From Stereocaulon alpinum (taxonomy: Eukaryota; Ascomycota; Lecanoromycetes; Lecanorales; Stereocaulaceae), in contig JAEUBA010000045.1 in NCBI GenBank assembly GCA_018257865.1, forward strand, positions 185,607-249,606: 64,000 bases of DNA. Reading direction: 5' to 3'. Made by a program: the position numbers and the translations under genes. The notes beneath the pieces were generated by a model. That model made no database searches. It was not told where the DNA came from and saw nothing but the letters and a program-made list of their open reading frames with translations. Below are positions 1 through 10,880 of the stretch, piece after piece; within the stretch, counting starts at the first letter, position 1; each line of letters opens with the position of its first letter.

Positions 1-344
1 GCTCGTTGGCAGAAAACACATGTCCAGTCAGTAACCGTTGGGGGCGACTGGCGAAGCAAAGAAGCCTTGCTACCCAGATATTGTCTTCCCAGTGACATAG
101 TCTATTGCTGATAGAATGCCATCATGCTAAAAGCCGTAGGACTTGGATATGGCCTCCGCCAAGCACTTCTGATGCGGGTGTTCGGCAAGCCTTGCCTCCG
201 ACAGCTGTAGGGTTAGGGCTTGTTCCCGGAATTGTTTGAGCCAGATGTTAAGAACTCCGTATAGCTTTACGAACGTTATCCGCAAATCACCTTACAGACT
301 GAGCTTTCCTCGGCCTTCTGCTCGAAGCTAATACTGGCTGGACC
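1..344. other. Upstream region of the first gene
   Basis: No coding region or RNA gene is recognised. It is the 5' flank of the plus-strand gene starting at 345 and presumably holds its promoter and leader. No clear TATA or operator-like motif stands out. Confidence 0.4.
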
Positions 345-2768
345 ATGGAAAAGGCTCACATTGACCTCATTATCCTCTCACCCTCGGTAGAGGTGAACAA
401 GCTCACATTCCCAGCTATATCCACGGCTACAACTGTAGGTGAATTGAGAGAGAAGATATCTGCCGCTGCAGTCATTCATGCTGCTCCGGCGCGGCAACGC
501 TTGATATATCGTGGTCATGCCCTAGTTGATGCGAAGAAGACCTTGAAGGAGATATTCACACAAGAGATTGTTTGTTTGCAACATCCTTATATAATTTCTT
601 TCTCGAAGCTAATCAGTGAGCAGATAGAGAGCTCTGACACTCTTTCTCTTCATCTGGTGCTCCCACCTGAGACAGCTCACCAGCCATCAAGGTCGTCAAC
701 GCCCACTAGCATTCCTGGTCCCGGACCCCGCAGCCGTACCCCACAGCATGTGCATGGGAGTCCAGATATTGGTGCAATTCCACAAAATGCACAGCAGAAT
801 AACAACCACACGAACGCAGCACAAGGGCCTGCTGGCCAAGGCAACGGGCTGCCTATGCCACAACCTTCTACACCTTTCCACGCACAGCATAATCATGCAC
901 ACCATCACGGCCACGCTCATGCGCACGGTGGCCTTCCTCCTGGTCAATTTCCTCCCCAACTACAACAGGCTTTCGCTCAGTTCCATGCGGTCAATCAACA
1001 GCTCGCGGCACAACTTGCTGCTATTGGAAACAACCCAACACTCGGGGGCGTGCAATCCAATCAAGCTCAAGCGCAGCTCTCCCAGCAACCCGGATCTGCC
1101 CAGCCTTCGCTCCAGCAGATAATAGCGCAACAGCAACAAGCGAGAGCAGCTGCTGGACAACAGGGGCTATATAGTTGGCCACCTAATACGCCACAACAAC
1201 CTACGCCAACGACTCCCCCTGCCCCACCATCCCAAGTCGGAACTCCTAATGTGCAACATAATGCTCACATCCCATCTTCGTCTCCGGCTTCTGGAAATAC
1301 CAACACAGTGGTTCGCGAAAACATTGGACCGAACGGAGAGAGATGGCAGATGGTCATCCAGACTGGCCCCATGAACATCAATCCTAATAACATCTTTCAA
1401 AATAACGGCGCTGCATTCGCCAACTCTCTACATGCTGGCGCTGGTGTCACAAGACATCCATCACCTGGAAACCAGGGGAGTTCCCGACCACCAAGTGCGG
1501 TCCGAGATCATCTTGGCCATAATGTAGGACTCGTACAGCTTCACTCGAATTTAGCAGCAGTAGAAGCTGCTATGGCTGGAGGTAACCCACTTCCTGCGTC
1601 AGTCTTCGACCAAGCTCGCGAGACACTTCGTAGTATTCCAGAGGTGCCGGAGGAAGCTCAAATTCTCGCACAAAGACGTATTGGTAATCTTGCAGAGCGC
1701 GCGGACTACCTGCGAAGGAATCAATCTGATAGTTTCGTCAGCGAAGCTCACGAACGAGCGGCCACACAAAGAGAGACTCAAGGAGCCGAATCATCTGCAG
1801 TATATGTCCTCTCCTCGCCTAGCGGACCACAGGCTCTATTAGTCTCGCCATCAGGCTTATATACAGCTCCTTGGCAAGTTCCAGCGCTTGGTGCTATTAT
1901 TCCCCACTCATTTGGCAACTACCCGCCCAATCTTGCCATGCAAAACCAGCCCATGGCTCCAAACATTCTTGTACACAGACACAATGCACAAGCGGACGCC
2001 GCTCAGCCTGCACAAATGCAACAGCAAGCGCCACAACCAGGAGATCATGCTCAAATTGTACATGTCCAACAGCAACAGCAGGCCAATCAAGCGCGAGATC
2101 TAGCCCGTATCCTTCTCCCACTGGGTGGACACCTTTGGCTGTTCATACGCCTGTTTGGCTTTGTCTACTTCTTCACTGCAGGCGCAGGGTGGCGCCGCAC
2201 GATTCTTCTAGGACTTGTCGCCACCCTAGTCTTTGTTGCACAGACGGGCATCTTCCGACCCATCGTTCAAGGACTTTGGGATCCCATCAGGAGACACGCT
2301 GAGGGGCTTGTTCCTCTAGCTGGCAATGAAAGAGTTGCTGTGGGAGCTGCAGCAGGCCGTGATAACGTCAACGCTCCTGGCACCCAGCCTACCCACCGTG
2401 ATCCTACACCACAAGAAGCTGCCGAGAGACTATTGCGAGAGAGAGAGCGTCAGGATGGGAATATATTTCGTCAAAGCATCCGCCGAGTCGAAAGAGCAAT
2501 TGCCTTGTTTGTTGCGAGCTTAGTCCCCGGTGTTGGTGAACGACACATTGCTGCCAGAGAAGCAGCTGAGGCGGCAAGGCAGGCTGAAATTAGGGAGAGG
2601 GAAGAACAGGCGCGAAGAGAGGAAGAAGCAAGAAGACAGAGACATGAGAGTGCTGCGTCGGACATCGCTGGTGCACAAGGGAGTGATGGAGCAGCAGGTG
2701 CAAATATAGAAGCCTCCGCTGCAGCTGGGCAAGAAGAGGCCGCTCAGCCGCCGTTGGTGGAGGTTTAA
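345..2768 (+). CDS. Ubiquitin-like domain ER membrane protein (HERP/Usa1-like)
   Basis: The N-terminal ~100 residues look like a ubiquitin fold: a beta-rich start, then RQRLIYRGHALVDAKKTLKE, the usual turn before the last strand. A long low-complexity middle follows, with a His-rich run near residues 180-195 and many Gln/Pro. Two adjacent hydrophobic segments lie at about 594-616 and 620-640, and the C-terminus is charged and probably coiled coil. This layout (UBL, disordered middle, paired membrane segments) is that of HERP/Usa1 proteins, which scaffold the Hrd1 ligase in ER-associated degradation; that role is inferred from architecture. The first ATG of the frame is used. A 54-bp phase-0 stretch at 570-623 (GTTTGT...CTAAT...CAG) looks like an intron; removing it shortens the protein from 807 to 789 residues and tightens the UBL ending. 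Other UBL membrane proteins remain possible. Confidence 0.8.
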   Translation: MEKAHIDLIILSPSVEVNKLTFPAISTATTVGELREKISAAAVIHAAPARQRLIYRGHALVDAKKTLKEIFTQEIVCLQHPYIISFSKLISEQIESSDTLSLHLVLPPETAHQPSRSSTPTSIPGPGPRSRTPQHVHGSPDIGAIPQNAQQNNNHTNAAQGPAGQGNGLPMPQPSTPFHAQHNHAHHHGHAHAHGGLPPGQFPPQLQQAFAQFHAVNQQLAAQLAAIGNNPTLGGVQSNQAQAQLSQQPGSAQPSLQQIIAQQQQARAAAGQQGLYSWPPNTPQQPTPTTPPAPPSQVGTPNVQHNAHIPSSSPASGNTNTVVRENIGPNGERWQMVIQTGPMNINPNNIFQNNGAAFANSLHAGAGVTRHPSPGNQGSSRPPSAVRDHLGHNVGLVQLHSNLAAVEAAMAGGNPLPASVFDQARETLRSIPEVPEEAQILAQRRIGNLAERADYLRRNQSDSFVSEAHERAATQRETQGAESSAVYVLSSPSGPQALLVSPSGLYTAPWQVPALGAIIPHSFGNYPPNLAMQNQPMAPNILVHRHNAQADAAQPAQMQQQAPQPGDHAQIVHVQQQQQANQARDLARILLPLGGHLWLFIRLFGFVYFFTAGAGWRRTILLGLVATLVFVAQTGIFRPIVQGLWDPIRRHAEGLVPLAGNERVAVGAAAGRDNVNAPGTQPTHRDPTPQEAAERLLRERERQDGNIFRQSIRRVERAIALFVASLVPGVGERHIAAREAAEAARQAEIREREEQARREEEARRQRHESAASDIAGAQGSDGAAGANIEASAAAGQEEAAQPPLVEV

Positions 2769-3134
2769 CAAAGGCTGCATCAAGTGCTCACGATAAATGA
2801 TGATAACCAAGGAGAATTCAGATCGCTAACGTGCTATGATACCCTGCAATCCCCCGAATTCGGTGAGAAAATCGAAAGTGACCCAAAGCACAAAATTCTT
2901 GTTCATACAAAATGACCTTATACCCAAGAGAACGGAAATCAATCATGAAGTAGTACCGTGTATGTACGAAGACGGCCTTCACCCAAAGCAAATGGCCGGG
3001 GACGGACCTTCCCGAGTTCTCCTAGGTCGATACCTTCTGTAAGATACATAGCACAATCTCAAGAAAGTTTACTGGCGCCGTAAGCGTCCCCTCACTCACA
3101 ACGCCCACGATTTCACAGTGATTATAGAACCGAG
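2769..3134. other. Intergenic region
   Basis: Short spacer between two plus-strand genes, presumably the 3' end of the UBL gene and promoter of the acyltransferase gene. No further feature is recognised; the short open frame around 2836-3042 has no recognisable content. Confidence 0.4.
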
Positions 3135-5871
3135 ATGCGAACCCGTCGGTTCGTGCCATTGCAAGAGCTTGTTGATCGATTTTGCCTGTCACTCTTCCTC
3201 ACCACACTCGCACTAGTTGTATATCGTCACGATTGGCGAGGTAAGCTCGTTTCGCCTCTAAGTACTACTGAAGATTTCTCTCCTAGTTAAGCTTACATTG
3301 TATGTAGATGGCTACGATCGCAGCAAGTGTGATGCACTACTGTCTCATGGTCAATGGCTTGACGCTGCCCACCAGAACTGGCAACCTCGAGGATGTATGA
3401 TGCACAACTACAATGCGAAAGACCTCGCCACATGCCTGCAGAACCGGAGACTCGTCTTCATTGGAGATTCCTCGACGAGACAAATCTTCTGGGCCACTGG
3501 CAAAAAGCTCGGATTACAAGATGAAGGCAGAGATTACCATACGAGTTTCTCCATTGACGCGATAGGAGTCTCTATCGAGTTTGTTTGGGATCCGTACCTC
3601 AACTCCACAGATCTCCGTCGAGAATTGGCTGCAGCTTCGGTTTCCATGAGCGGAGTGAACATGGATGGCACTACGGCGGCTTTGCTGATTGGAGGAGGGT
3701 TGTGGCACGCTCGCTACCTTGATGAAGGATCGTTCCTCGAGCGGTTCAAGCACTCCATCGAGGCCATCTCTGAGTCGACGAGCTTGCACAATGCAAGAAA
3801 TGCTGGGGGGACCCTCAGAAGATACAGCTTTGGCCCTCTTGATGAAGGTTCGCTCGTGCTACTCGCTCCCATTCCTGTACCACTCTATTACGCACTGTCG
3901 CCAGAGCGAGCTAAAACCATCACGCCTCCAAAGGTTGACACTTTGAATCTGTACTTGTACCAGCAAACAGACATGCGAAATGTGACCGTCCCCTGGAGTT
4001 TCGCATCGATGACAGCGCTAGATGCCGCCTCTTACCAGACAGACGGGTTGCACTATCGTGAGAATGTGGCTTCACAAATGGCTGATGTGCTCCTGAACTT
4101 GAGATGCAATGCAGTGCTCCGCAATGCCAGTCCCAAAAGTTATCCAATGGATAAAACTTGCTGCAACGGCTATGAAAAGCCGAACTGGACTCAGGCAGCC
4201 ATTCTAAACGCTTTTTTATTCCTCTTGCCCATCCTCGCCTTACTAACCTCAAGCAATTCTATGCGGCTCACCTTCCTCCCCTCGCGCAGGATCAGTCATG
4301 CAATCACAGTACTGGCGTTGGCTACCTGCTACTGTTACTACGCAGATCGTACACAGCTGTTCAACAAGGTTCAGAAGAACTATAACACCACAGAATTCTG
4401 GATACTTTGTGCGTTTACTCTTGCGCTCGGAGTTCTCTCCATAGGACGTTCTGCAAGTGGGACTTCACCCAAGTCGCCCCATCCATCGATTCAACTGGTA
4501 CCGGCTGCAAACTACCTGTCAAGACATCAGACAGATGAATGGAAAGGCTGGATGCAAATTGTCATCTTGATATATCATTATACTGGAGCTTCCAAGGTAC
4601 TCTGGGTCTACAAAATCATCCGACTCCTCGTTGCCTCTTACATCTTTCTCAGCGGCTTTGGTCACACCATTTACTTCCAAAGAAAAGCTGACTACTCACT
4701 CCGTCGATGCGCTGCGGTCTTGATACGACTCAACTTGCTCAGCTGCATCCTGCCGTATGTGATGAAAACGGACTATCTCTTCTATTACTTCGCTCCGCTG
4801 ATCAGCTTCTGGTACATGGTGATATACATGACCATGAGTATTGGACACTCGAGGAATGACTCCATCAACTACTTGCTGGCCAAGATCCTGATCTCGGGCG
4901 TTGGGGCCAACGCATTGATTAGGACCCCAGGGCTATTCGAGACGCTCTTCTACTTCCTTTCAAAGACTTGCAACATACACTGGGACGTGGCTGCATGGCG
5001 GTTTCGCCTGCAACTTGATAGCTATATTGTTTATGCTGGCATGCTGTGCGGCATAGCATTCATTGAATTGAGTAATGCATTCCACTCAGAAACACCAAGA
5101 TCCACAGTGTGTGGCAGGTTCAAAGTGCGCAGCATTTTATCACAGTTTGGATTCATAGAGAATCGCATATCCAGCGTAGTGTATGCAGTGGCGACCTCAC
5201 TCCTCTACTGCTTCTTTGTCTGCACCGCACCGAATAAGTTCGTCCACAATATGGTCTTCCCCTATCTGTCATGGATGCCGATAGTTGCTTTCGTGAATCT
5301 TCGGAACCTCAGCCGCCAGATGCGAACTTTCCACTCATCCATCTTCGCTTGGGTGGGCCGACACTCTCTTGAGACGTTCACGTTACAATTCCACATCTGG
5401 CTCGCAGCCGACACTAAGGGTTTGTTGGCCTTGGGCGTGTTCGAACCGATGACAGGAGGTGTCAATGGTGCAAGAAGAGTAGATCTTGTGCTGTTGACGA
5501 TCATTTTCCTGTGGGTGTCCTGGCATGTGGCCGCAGCTACGCAGACTTTGACCAATTGGATCGTTGATCCAAGCGAAGGAAGGGAGGATGTTCGGATCGA
5601 TGAGAACGCGGATACCGGAAATGAGGAGCTGCCGAAGGTGAGGAGCATTGAGGACGTGAAAGAAGGCTACAATCAGAGTCGCGCTACGAATGTAGTCACC
5701 GCAGGAGCGATGCGGTCGGCGAGCCTATTGAAGAAGTTCATCGCTGGAGATCTGAGAGTGAGACTTGCGTTGATTGTAGGGGTGATGTGGTTGTTGAACG
5801 TGGTACGTGCAGACAGCGTATCCCTGCCCCTGAATCACATTCGTTAACAATTCTTCCAGACATACGCTTGA
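3135..5871 (+). CDS. CAS1-type O-acyltransferase with N-terminal GDSL-like esterase domain
   Basis: Model: exons 3135-3240, 3308-5802, 5860-5871 (870 aa). The first intron (GTAAGC...TAG, 67 bp) restores an ATG exon encoding a signal anchor and splices in phase to the main frame; the last one (GTACGT...CAG, 57 bp) leaves a three-residue tail. The lumenal N-terminal domain has a PC-esterase-like GDSSTR block at 88-93 and a D-G-L-H-Y motif near 281-285, the expected Ser and Asp/His of the GDSL/SGNH fold. The C-terminal half has ten or more hydrophobic segments, as in the 10-TM acyltransferase of Cryptococcus Cas1, which O-acetylates capsule glucuronoxylomannan. The likely role is O-acetylation of a Golgi-made glycan; the substrate cannot be read from sequence. 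Length fits the family. Confidence 0.85.
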
Positions 5872-6130
5872 CGGAACGAGGTTTGGAGGTTCGACTGTTG
5901 CTCAATCGTGTTGCTCATCGCCATAGAGATAGCTGGGCACTAACAGAAGGTCATATCTGTATTCGCTATGCAAGTATAGGTATATGCTCAAGCCCACTAT
6001 AGCTTTGAAGCATGCCTAGCTCTATAGTCATCGTCATCGCCTTGCGGCTCGTCCCTTCTATCGCTTGTTCCATTATCATCATTGAAAGCCTCATCGCCCT
6101 GGAAATGCCTAAGACCGCCATACATTAGAG

Positions 6131-7231
6131 TTATATTCTCACGTCAAATAAATCTGCGTCTTTAAAACTCCTGCACAAAAATCAAAATCAGACAACGACA
6201 ACTGCAGATGCCAAAATGGAACCGAGGGTACTCACCAGCCTCTTTCCTCTCCCCCTTCCAAGTGCGAGCAATCACCATTAACCACACAATTCCACCCTCC
6301 TAGTACGCCTTTGCCATCTTTCCAGTCCACTTTTGGAGTCCCCAACCCCACACTCACAGCATCTCCATCCTGCACCCTCAAATTCCTCCTCTCAAATTTA
6401 CTAATACTGCACGTAAACGTTTTAAAATCATCTTCACAAACATCCTCCGGCATCCTCCCCGTCAACGCTCTCCCTATCGCAATCATAGACGCAGCATGCG
6501 TGCATATGAGTATCGCTGTGTGCGGCCCAGGGAGGTCTGGCTCTACGCTGATGTGATCTTCAGCGTCGGCGTAGAGGATAGTGTGTTGGAGCGCGTAGGC
6601 GATGCGGTCGTGGAGGTCGGCGACTGATTCGCCATTTGTGGAGGGGATTATGGAGGGCGCGTAGGTGAGTGAGTAGGATGGGAAGAGGGAGTGGAGGAGG
6701 GAAGGGGAGGCGGGGGATGGGTGCGTGAAGCGGGCGAGGCCGTACCATTCTCTGCGTTGTGCATGTCAGAACACTATTCCAATCTCGTCTTACGACATGC
6801 TGCGTACCCCAGGCCATTGTCGCCCCTAATTTCAAGTCCAGTTCTCTTGACGAATGGCTCTAGCGTCTGAAGACAACGGTAGAATGGACTGCTGTATACG
6901 CGTGTGATTGGGGGGTCATTGATCTTGAGGAGAGCGGTGACCAATTGTTCTGCTTGAAGGGCACCGTAGGCTGCGAGCGCTGGGTCGGACGCTATACCTG
7001 TGGGACTGGGCGTGTTGGTGGCATACTACATGGGTTTGGGGTCAGCAGTTTTGTTAGGGGAGGGTGGGAAAACACAGAGAGAATGACGTACAGTGCCTGT
7101 CTGTGGGTCCAGTGTCCAATTGCCCCGGAACTGGTGGTCATGTGAGGACCAGTCATCTAAAGGAGCAAGAACCAGGAAGAGTCAGGAAGACTTACTCCGT
7201 GCCTGGTCACATAGATGGTGGAGACCACCAT
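6131..7231 (-). CDS. Histidine phosphatase (phosphoglycerate mutase-like) protein
   Basis: Five exons read on the minus strand: 7231-7196, 7130-7092, 7025-6808, 6751-6236, 6170-6131 (282 aa). All four introns (56-66 bp) have GT-AG ends and close in phase. The catalytic RHG sits at residues 10-12 and is split from FRGNW by intron 1; R-x-Y-S-S-P-F-x-R-C follows, then the second catalytic His in ICTHAAS near residue 183. The C-terminal GGW...GEERGW ending is typical of a fungal branch related to the phosphatase domain of the TFIIIC subunit Tfc7. Both catalytic His are kept, so phosphatase activity is likely; the substrate is unknown. It is divergent from LHS1, with about 317 bp between start codons. 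Confidence 0.82.
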
Positions 7232-7548
7232 GCTTAGTGTCAAGGAATGGGGGATGCGGAAGTGAAGTTGCGGGATTCTCAAGCTCGCCTCTTCTTGCCG
7301 TTATTGGCTCGCCTTGCCAAGGCTGAGCCTGGGCGGAATTGTGGAAATGCCACTCTGGCCAGATGAAACGGCTTTTGAATATTCGTGGCCACTCTTTCAA
7401 GTGATTTTGTGAAGCGCAACGATTACATTTCTTCACATTCTCTCATGTCCTAGCACCTTTTCAAAAGTCTGGTAACTAGGTGGACCTACACCGCAATCGA
7501 AGACAAGCTTTCTTTACTTCTAGCTTACTGTCTCTTTCCTTTCCACAT
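7232..7548. promoter_or_regulatory. Divergent promoter: histidine phosphatase / LHS1
   Basis: The start codons of the minus-strand phosphatase and plus-strand LHS1 face away from each other across 317 bp, so both promoters must lie here. An inverted CCAAT box (ATTGG) is at about 7303-7307. I see no convincing unfolded-protein-response element, although LHS1 is UPR-regulated in yeast. Confidence 0.5.
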
Positions 7549-10500
7549 ATGCCTCCCCATGGCAGACGACGGCCTTCAGGCCTGACTATTTTACTTTCTT
7601 TGCTATGTCTTTTCACAGCTACAGCTTCAGCAGCTTCAGCAGTCCTAGGAATCGATCTTGGCACCGAATACATCAAGGCCGCCCTTGTCAAGCCGGGGAT
7701 ACCACTAGACATCGTTTTGACCAAGGATTCTAAGCGGAAAGAAACAGCAGGTGTTGCGTTCAAGCCATTGAGAACTAAAGTCAATACAGCAGAGTCAGAC
7801 TTGTACCCAGAGCGAGTCTACGGAGGAGATGCCGTGGCCCTGTCAGCCAGGTTTCCTAGCGATGTCTATCAGAATCTCAAGTCACTCCTTGGACTGAAGC
7901 TCAATGACGATCTGGTATTGGAATACAGAGCAACGCATCCGGGATTGCAGATGGTGGAATGGCCTGAGACAGGTACCATTGGATTCAAGAGTGACAGTTT
8001 CGTCGCGGAAGAAGAGCCTTGGCTGATTGAAGAGCTTCTGGCAATGGAATTGAAGAACATAAAGGGAAACGCTGAGACCATGGCTGGCAAAGGCTCGACT
8101 ATAAAGGATGCTGTGATCACCGTACCCTCTTTCTATACTGTGGAGGAAAGAAGAGCGATTACTCTTGCAGCAGACCTCGCAGGCCTTCGACTTTTGACTT
8201 TAATTAGTGATGGTCTCGCCGTTGGTTTAAATTATGCCACTTCGAGAACCTTTCCAACCGTCAATGAGGGAGGAAAGCCAGAAATACACTTGGTATACGA
8301 TATGGGAGCAGGATCTACAACAGCCACTGTTCTTAAATTTCAAGGGAGGACTGTAAAGGACGTGGGCAAGTTTAACAAGACCATACAGGAGGTACAAGTG
8401 CTCGGCAGCAGTTGGGACAAGAGCCTGGGAGGTGACGCGCTGAATCAAGTCATCTTGAGGGACATGATCGAGAAGGTCACAGAATCAAGCCAAATGATGA
8501 AATTGGGTTTAGATGCAAAGCACGTCCAATCACATGGTCGAACTATGGCAAAATTGTGGAAAGAGGCGGAGAGAATACGTCAAGTCTTGAGTGCGAACAC
8601 GGAGACTTCCTCGACTTTCGAGGGGCTTTACTACGAGGACTTCACTTTTAAGTACAAGCTTTCTCGTACCGATTTCGAAAAGCTTGCTTCAGCGTTCTTC
8701 GTCAGGGTTCAGAGACCTATAGAAGAAGCTCTCGAGTCTGCCAAGTTATCTTTTGCCGATCTGGAGTCCGTAATATTGCATGGAGGTGCTGTTAGGACGC
8801 CGTTCGTTCAGAAGCAATTGGAGGCCGTCATTAGGGACTCCGACAAGATAAGGACAAATGTGAACTCAGATGAAGCTGCTGTTTTTGGAGCCGCATTCAA
8901 GGCCGCTGCAATTAGCCCAAGTTTTCGAGTCAAGGAGATCAGAGCGGCAGATAGTGCTGTGTATCCGGTGACTGTGTCGTGGTCATTGGATGGCAAGGAC
9001 AAACAGCAAAAGCTCTTCGTCCCCACCTCACAAGTAGGTGCTGAAAAGCAAGTCTCCGTCAAGGCCACCGAAGATTTCTCTTTCAGCCTGTCACAGCAGA
9101 CTCCTGTTCCACCGTCTGACTTACCAGTGTCAGAAATAAAGACCCACAACTTGACCGACTCTGTCAAGTCTTTGACCAACAAGGGCTGTACGTTGGGCGA
9201 GATCACCACGAGATTTACCGTTAGACTGAGCCCGGTAGACGGACTTCCCGAAGTTGTCAGTGGATCTGTAAGCTGTCAAATCACGGAACCAGAAACTAAG
9301 AAAGGTGGAATGGTGGAGGGAGTTAAAGATCTGTTTGGCTTTGGATCAAAGAAAGGCGACCAAGAACCACTGAAAGGCGATACCGATACCAACGCCTCCA
9401 CATCTAGCTCGAATTTCAATTCAGCCACTATCTCGTCGTCCTTGGAGAGTTCAACTACATCTGTAGATAGTCAAGCTACGCAATCCTCAGCTGCTGACGC
9501 TACGAAAGAGAAGCCGAAAGAGGCTAAGAAAAAGATGGAGACGGTCTACGTTGCCTTCTCCACGGAAGTAACAGGAACTTCCGGTGTCAAGCCTGACAGC
9601 CTTCAACGCATGAAGAAGAGGCTGGCAGCCTTCGACAAATCGGATCGATCTCGAGTGTATCGCGAGGAGACATTGAACAATCTAGAAGGTTATACCTACA
9701 AGATTCGCGACATTCTCGAGGACAAGGGTTTCATGGAGGCCTCGACAACGCAACAGCGTGATGAGATCGAAGCAAAATCGAACGATGCGAGTATGTGGTT
9801 ATACGGCGATGGTGCGGAGGCGAGCCGAGAGACCTTGAAGGCAAGGCTAGATGAACTCCGTGGCCTTGTTGAACCCATCCAGAAACGGAAGGAAGAAGCG
9901 AAAAGCCGCCCTGACCAAGTCCAAAGATTGAGAGACGCCCTTAAGCAAGCTGAAAGCATGGTGGCCATGATCAAGCAACAGATGGAATCGCAAGAAAAGG
10001 CGGAAGCTGAAGCAGCCTCGAAAGCATCAGAGTCAGAGTCGCAAACCACTGAGGCGCCCTCAACGTCCATTGATGATTTCGCGGAGCTGGATGATGCGAC
10101 TAGCACCTCTTCGACTTCTACGACATCAGCGCCTAAGATTCCGGAAATGCAAATGCCATTATATAACAAAGAGGACGTAAACGCCATCTTAGAAAAACAG
10201 GAAACAGTCCAGAAGTGGCTCGACGAGAAGCTGGCAGAGCAAGAAAAGCTCGGCCTCACTGATGACCCTGTTGTACTTTCGTCAGACTTATCCGCGAAGT
10301 CAGAAGAAATTAACAACGCTGTGATGAACCTCATCACGAAGTCGATGAAGATGCCACAGATGCCCAAGAAAGCTAAGAGCAGCAAGTCGACCAAGATTAG
10401 TAGCACGTCATCCACTGCCACTGATTCCAGCTCCGTTGAGTTCGGGGAAGCGCCAAAGGAGACAACGGGACCTCTAGATGGTGAGGCAGCCAGCGGGCAT

Positions 10501-10674
10501 AAGATAACGAAGGAAGAGATCGAAGAAGCTATGGCAGAGCAGAAGTCGAAGGCCGAGAAGACGAAGAAAAGCGCTAAAGCCAAGGCTACTGGGAAAGGCA
10601 AGGGCAAAGGGAAGGGAAAGACGAAAGGCAAAGGGAAAGAGAAGGGAAAAGACGAGGGGAAATCGGAGTTGTAG
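7549..10674 (+). CDS. LHS1: ER lumenal Hsp70-family chaperone Lhs1/GRP170
   Basis: A large ER Hsp70 of 1041 aa in one uninterrupted exon. I chose the ATG at 7549 because it opens directly into a signal peptide (hydrophobic core ILLSLLCLFTATASA); the frame continues upstream without an ATG. The nucleotide-binding domain carries the phosphate-1 loop IDLGTEY near residue 35, the phosphate-2 motif VYDMGAGSTT near 249 and HGGAVRTP near 410. A Ser/Thr- and acid-rich loop and the long helical C-terminal domain typical of Lhs1/HYOU1 follow. Lhs1 is a nucleotide exchange factor for BiP/Kar2 and a holdase during protein import into the ER. The tail is a Lys/Gly repeat ending in KSEL rather than HDEL or KDEL, so retrieval may be weak or use another determinant. 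Confidence 0.95.
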   Translation: MPPHGRRRPSGLTILLSLLCLFTATASAASAVLGIDLGTEYIKAALVKPGIPLDIVLTKDSKRKETAGVAFKPLRTKVNTAESDLYPERVYGGDAVALSARFPSDVYQNLKSLLGLKLNDDLVLEYRATHPGLQMVEWPETGTIGFKSDSFVAEEEPWLIEELLAMELKNIKGNAETMAGKGSTIKDAVITVPSFYTVEERRAITLAADLAGLRLLTLISDGLAVGLNYATSRTFPTVNEGGKPEIHLVYDMGAGSTTATVLKFQGRTVKDVGKFNKTIQEVQVLGSSWDKSLGGDALNQVILRDMIEKVTESSQMMKLGLDAKHVQSHGRTMAKLWKEAERIRQVLSANTETSSTFEGLYYEDFTFKYKLSRTDFEKLASAFFVRVQRPIEEALESAKLSFADLESVILHGGAVRTPFVQKQLEAVIRDSDKIRTNVNSDEAAVFGAAFKAAAISPSFRVKEIRAADSAVYPVTVSWSLDGKDKQQKLFVPTSQVGAEKQVSVKATEDFSFSLSQQTPVPPSDLPVSEIKTHNLTDSVKSLTNKGCTLGEITTRFTVRLSPVDGLPEVVSGSVSCQITEPETKKGGMVEGVKDLFGFGSKKGDQEPLKGDTDTNASTSSSNFNSATISSSLESSTTSVDSQATQSSAADATKEKPKEAKKKMETVYVAFSTEVTGTSGVKPDSLQRMKKRLAAFDKSDRSRVYREETLNNLEGYTYKIRDILEDKGFMEASTTQQRDEIEAKSNDASMWLYGDGAEASRETLKARLDELRGLVEPIQKRKEEAKSRPDQVQRLRDALKQAESMVAMIKQQMESQEKAEAEAASKASESESQTTEAPSTSIDDFAELDDATSTSSTSTTSAPKIPEMQMPLYNKEDVNAILEKQETVQKWLDEKLAEQEKLGLTDDPVVLSSDLSAKSEEINNAVMNLITKSMKMPQMPKKAKSSKSTKISSTSSTATDSSSVEFGEAPKETTGPLDGEAASGHKITKEEIEEAMAEQKSKAEKTKKSAKAKATGKGKGKGKGKTKGKGKEKGKDEGKSEL

Positions 10675-10880
10675 ATTAGTAGACTATACAATTCACGTTT
10701 TTTGCATCAAGATTTCTTCATCGTCGTACTAAGGATAGCTATAAACGTAGCATCTACGTGTGATCATGATGCTTGATCGCATGACTTTGCAAGTTCTTGC
10801 CAAACCTCCATTCTCAAAACCCACCTTCAACCACTTCCCATATCCGCCGTCAACAACAACTTTCTCCATGCATACAAAAC

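Noticed and set aside
9696..10691. 331-codon open frame on the minus strand
   Set aside because: It is antisense to the Lys/Glu/Ser-rich end of LHS1; its Phe/Ser/Pro-rich composition is the mirror of that codon use.
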